Made by a program: the position numbers and the translations under genes | The notes under the pieces: generated by a model | What the model saw: the letters and a program-made list of their open reading frames with translations, nothing else | Databases searched by the model: none | Told to the model about the DNA's origin: nothing | DNA from: Musicola paradisiaca NCPPB 2511 | Lineage (GTDB): Bacteria > Pseudomonadota > Gammaproteobacteria > Enterobacterales > Enterobacteriaceae | Length of the DNA: 64,000 nucleotides | Assembly: GCF_000400505.1 (NCBI RefSeq) | Contig: NZ_CM001857.1 | Span: 737,574-801,573, forward strand | Reading direction: 5' to 3' | Shown here: in pieces, positions 63,355 to 64,000 of the stretch | Position numbering within the stretch: position 1 is the stretch's first letter | Layout of the letters: each line of letters begins with the position of its first letter

Positions 63355-63771
63355 ATGTCAGTAAAAAATATATCGATTGGTATGGTGCTGTTTGTATTCT
63401 CGTCGATGACGTTGGCTGCCGGGCCAACGCCACAACAATGCCAGCAGGCGTTCAGGCTGGGTGGAAATACGGATGTCAACTTCAAGGATGTCACGCCCAA
63501 TAACTGGAATAGTCAGTATTTGCCTGCCATTTGGGTGGATAACGGTGGCCATTTTCTATCGCGGATAAAAGAAAGCGCGCGCGGCGGGGCGGCGGGGATT
63601 TATACGCCGAGCGATTTAGAGAGTTTTGTTCGTTCCGGTAGCGTCATTAAAGGAGGGCAGACCGATCGCTGGATGATTAATAAGATCGAAGTAAAAAGCT
63701 ATAGCGTTATTTTCGATATCAACCCGTCGAGCAAAAAAATGCGAGCTGGTGACGTTTTTGATCGCCGATAA
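63355..63771 (+). CDS. Small secreted protein of unknown function
   Basis: The 138-residue product starts MSVKNISIGMVLFVFSSMTLA, a clear signal peptide, cut before AGPTPQQC. The mature part of about 117 residues has one cysteine, NNWNSQYLPAIWVDNGGHFL, ESARGGAAGIYTPSDLESFV and a basic C-terminus KKMRAGDVFDRR. The size, secretion signal and isolated His and Arg residues are compatible with a small toxin or nuclease, but no catalytic motif was recognised. ATG 63355 is six bases after AGAGG; ATG 63352 and GTG 63340 are in frame but less well spaced. Confidence 0.65.
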   Translation: MSVKNISIGMVLFVFSSMTLAAGPTPQQCQQAFRLGGNTDVNFKDVTPNNWNSQYLPAIWVDNGGHFLSRIKESARGGAAGIYTPSDLESFVRSGSVIKGGQTDRWMINKIEVKSYSVIFDINPSSKKMRAGDVFDRR

Positions 63772-63809
63772 TAAGTAGTCGTTCCGCTATGCCATATCAG
63801 TTTGTTCCG

Positions 63810-63842
63810 GCAGGTCGTTACATTATGACGGCCTGCTGTTTT
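63810..63842 (+). terminator. Terminator after the secreted-protein gene
   Basis: GCAGGTCGT (63810-63818) and ACGGCCTGC (63828-63836) pair over nine positions with one G-U, followed by a TGTTTT tract. No gene is seen from here to the end of the window. Confidence 0.7.
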
Positions 63843-64000
63843 ATAACGCGCGGCAATGCGAAATATCGGCCGAATAAAGATACGGTAAGTCGACCGCTCG
63901 GCCTATAATTATCCATCGGTATTTTCCTCTGTTGCTGCCTGAATCGAGAGGCACGACGGTAATGACTGTAAAATAGCGGGATAATCTATGGATCGTTATA

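Overview
The window looks like a chromosomal segment of a soft-rot enterobacterium, most probably Dickeya or a close relative in the Pectobacteriaceae. The core gene order nadC - ampD - ampE - aroP - pdhR - aceE - aceF - lpdA ... acnB - yacL is the enterobacterial one, and the proteins read very close to their E. coli counterparts. The DNA is GC-rich, and the accessory genes centre on uptake and breakdown of plant-derived glycans and sugar acids, which fits a pectinolytic plant pathogen. The genus call is inference from gene content; no alignment was run.

Layout. 1-5.1 kb: nadC (cut by the window edge), a Tsx-type nucleoside channel, ampD-ampE and a frameshifted aroP. 5.1-12.8 kb: the pyruvate dehydrogenase operon with its PdhR operators, then lpdA with its own promoter. 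12.9-20.2 kb: an accessory block between lpdA and acnB (secreted alpha/beta hydrolase, MmgE/PrpD protein, AraC regulator, FepA-like receptor under a probable Fur box, IroE-like esterase). 20.5-23.7 kb: acnB (frameshift near its end) and yacL.

23.8-33.4 kb is the most interesting part. Two divergent units encode an SDR, a YhcH/NanQ anomerase, a BNR sialidase-like protein, a sodium/solute symporter, a DapA/NanA-type aldolase and an iron alcohol dehydrogenase on one side, and a DUF1537 acid-sugar kinase, PdxA2 and a DeoR regulator on the other. Their chemistry fits degradation of a C7 ulosaric acid such as Dha of rhamnogalacturonan II: aldol cleavage to pyruvate plus a C4 semialdehyde, reduction to D-threonate, phosphorylation, then oxidative decarboxylation to dihydroxyacetone phosphate. 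This is a hypothesis.

33.5-44.5 kb: an alpha-mannoside system (epimerase, LacI regulator, ROK kinase, GH38 mannosidase, complete sugar ABC importer) tied together by a repeated TGTTTAGTAAACA-like operator. 44.8-50.5 kb: a LOG-family protein, a Zur-box-controlled metal ABC importer headed by an unlisted 34-residue membrane protein, and an oxyanion-type ABC importer lacking an ATPase. 50.6-61.5 kb: a second glycan system (full-length and truncated BadF-type proteins, ABC importer, a large unassigned toroid-type protein, a GH105 unsaturated-uronyl hydrolase, LacI regulator) with its own ATGCAAA/TTTGCAT operators. 61.7-63.8 kb: two unrecognised AT-richer genes, one encoding a secreted protein.

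Three genes (aroP, acnB and one ABC permease) each carry a single-base indel in an otherwise well-conserved reading frame. Base-calling errors and recent mutation cannot be told apart from the sequence alone.
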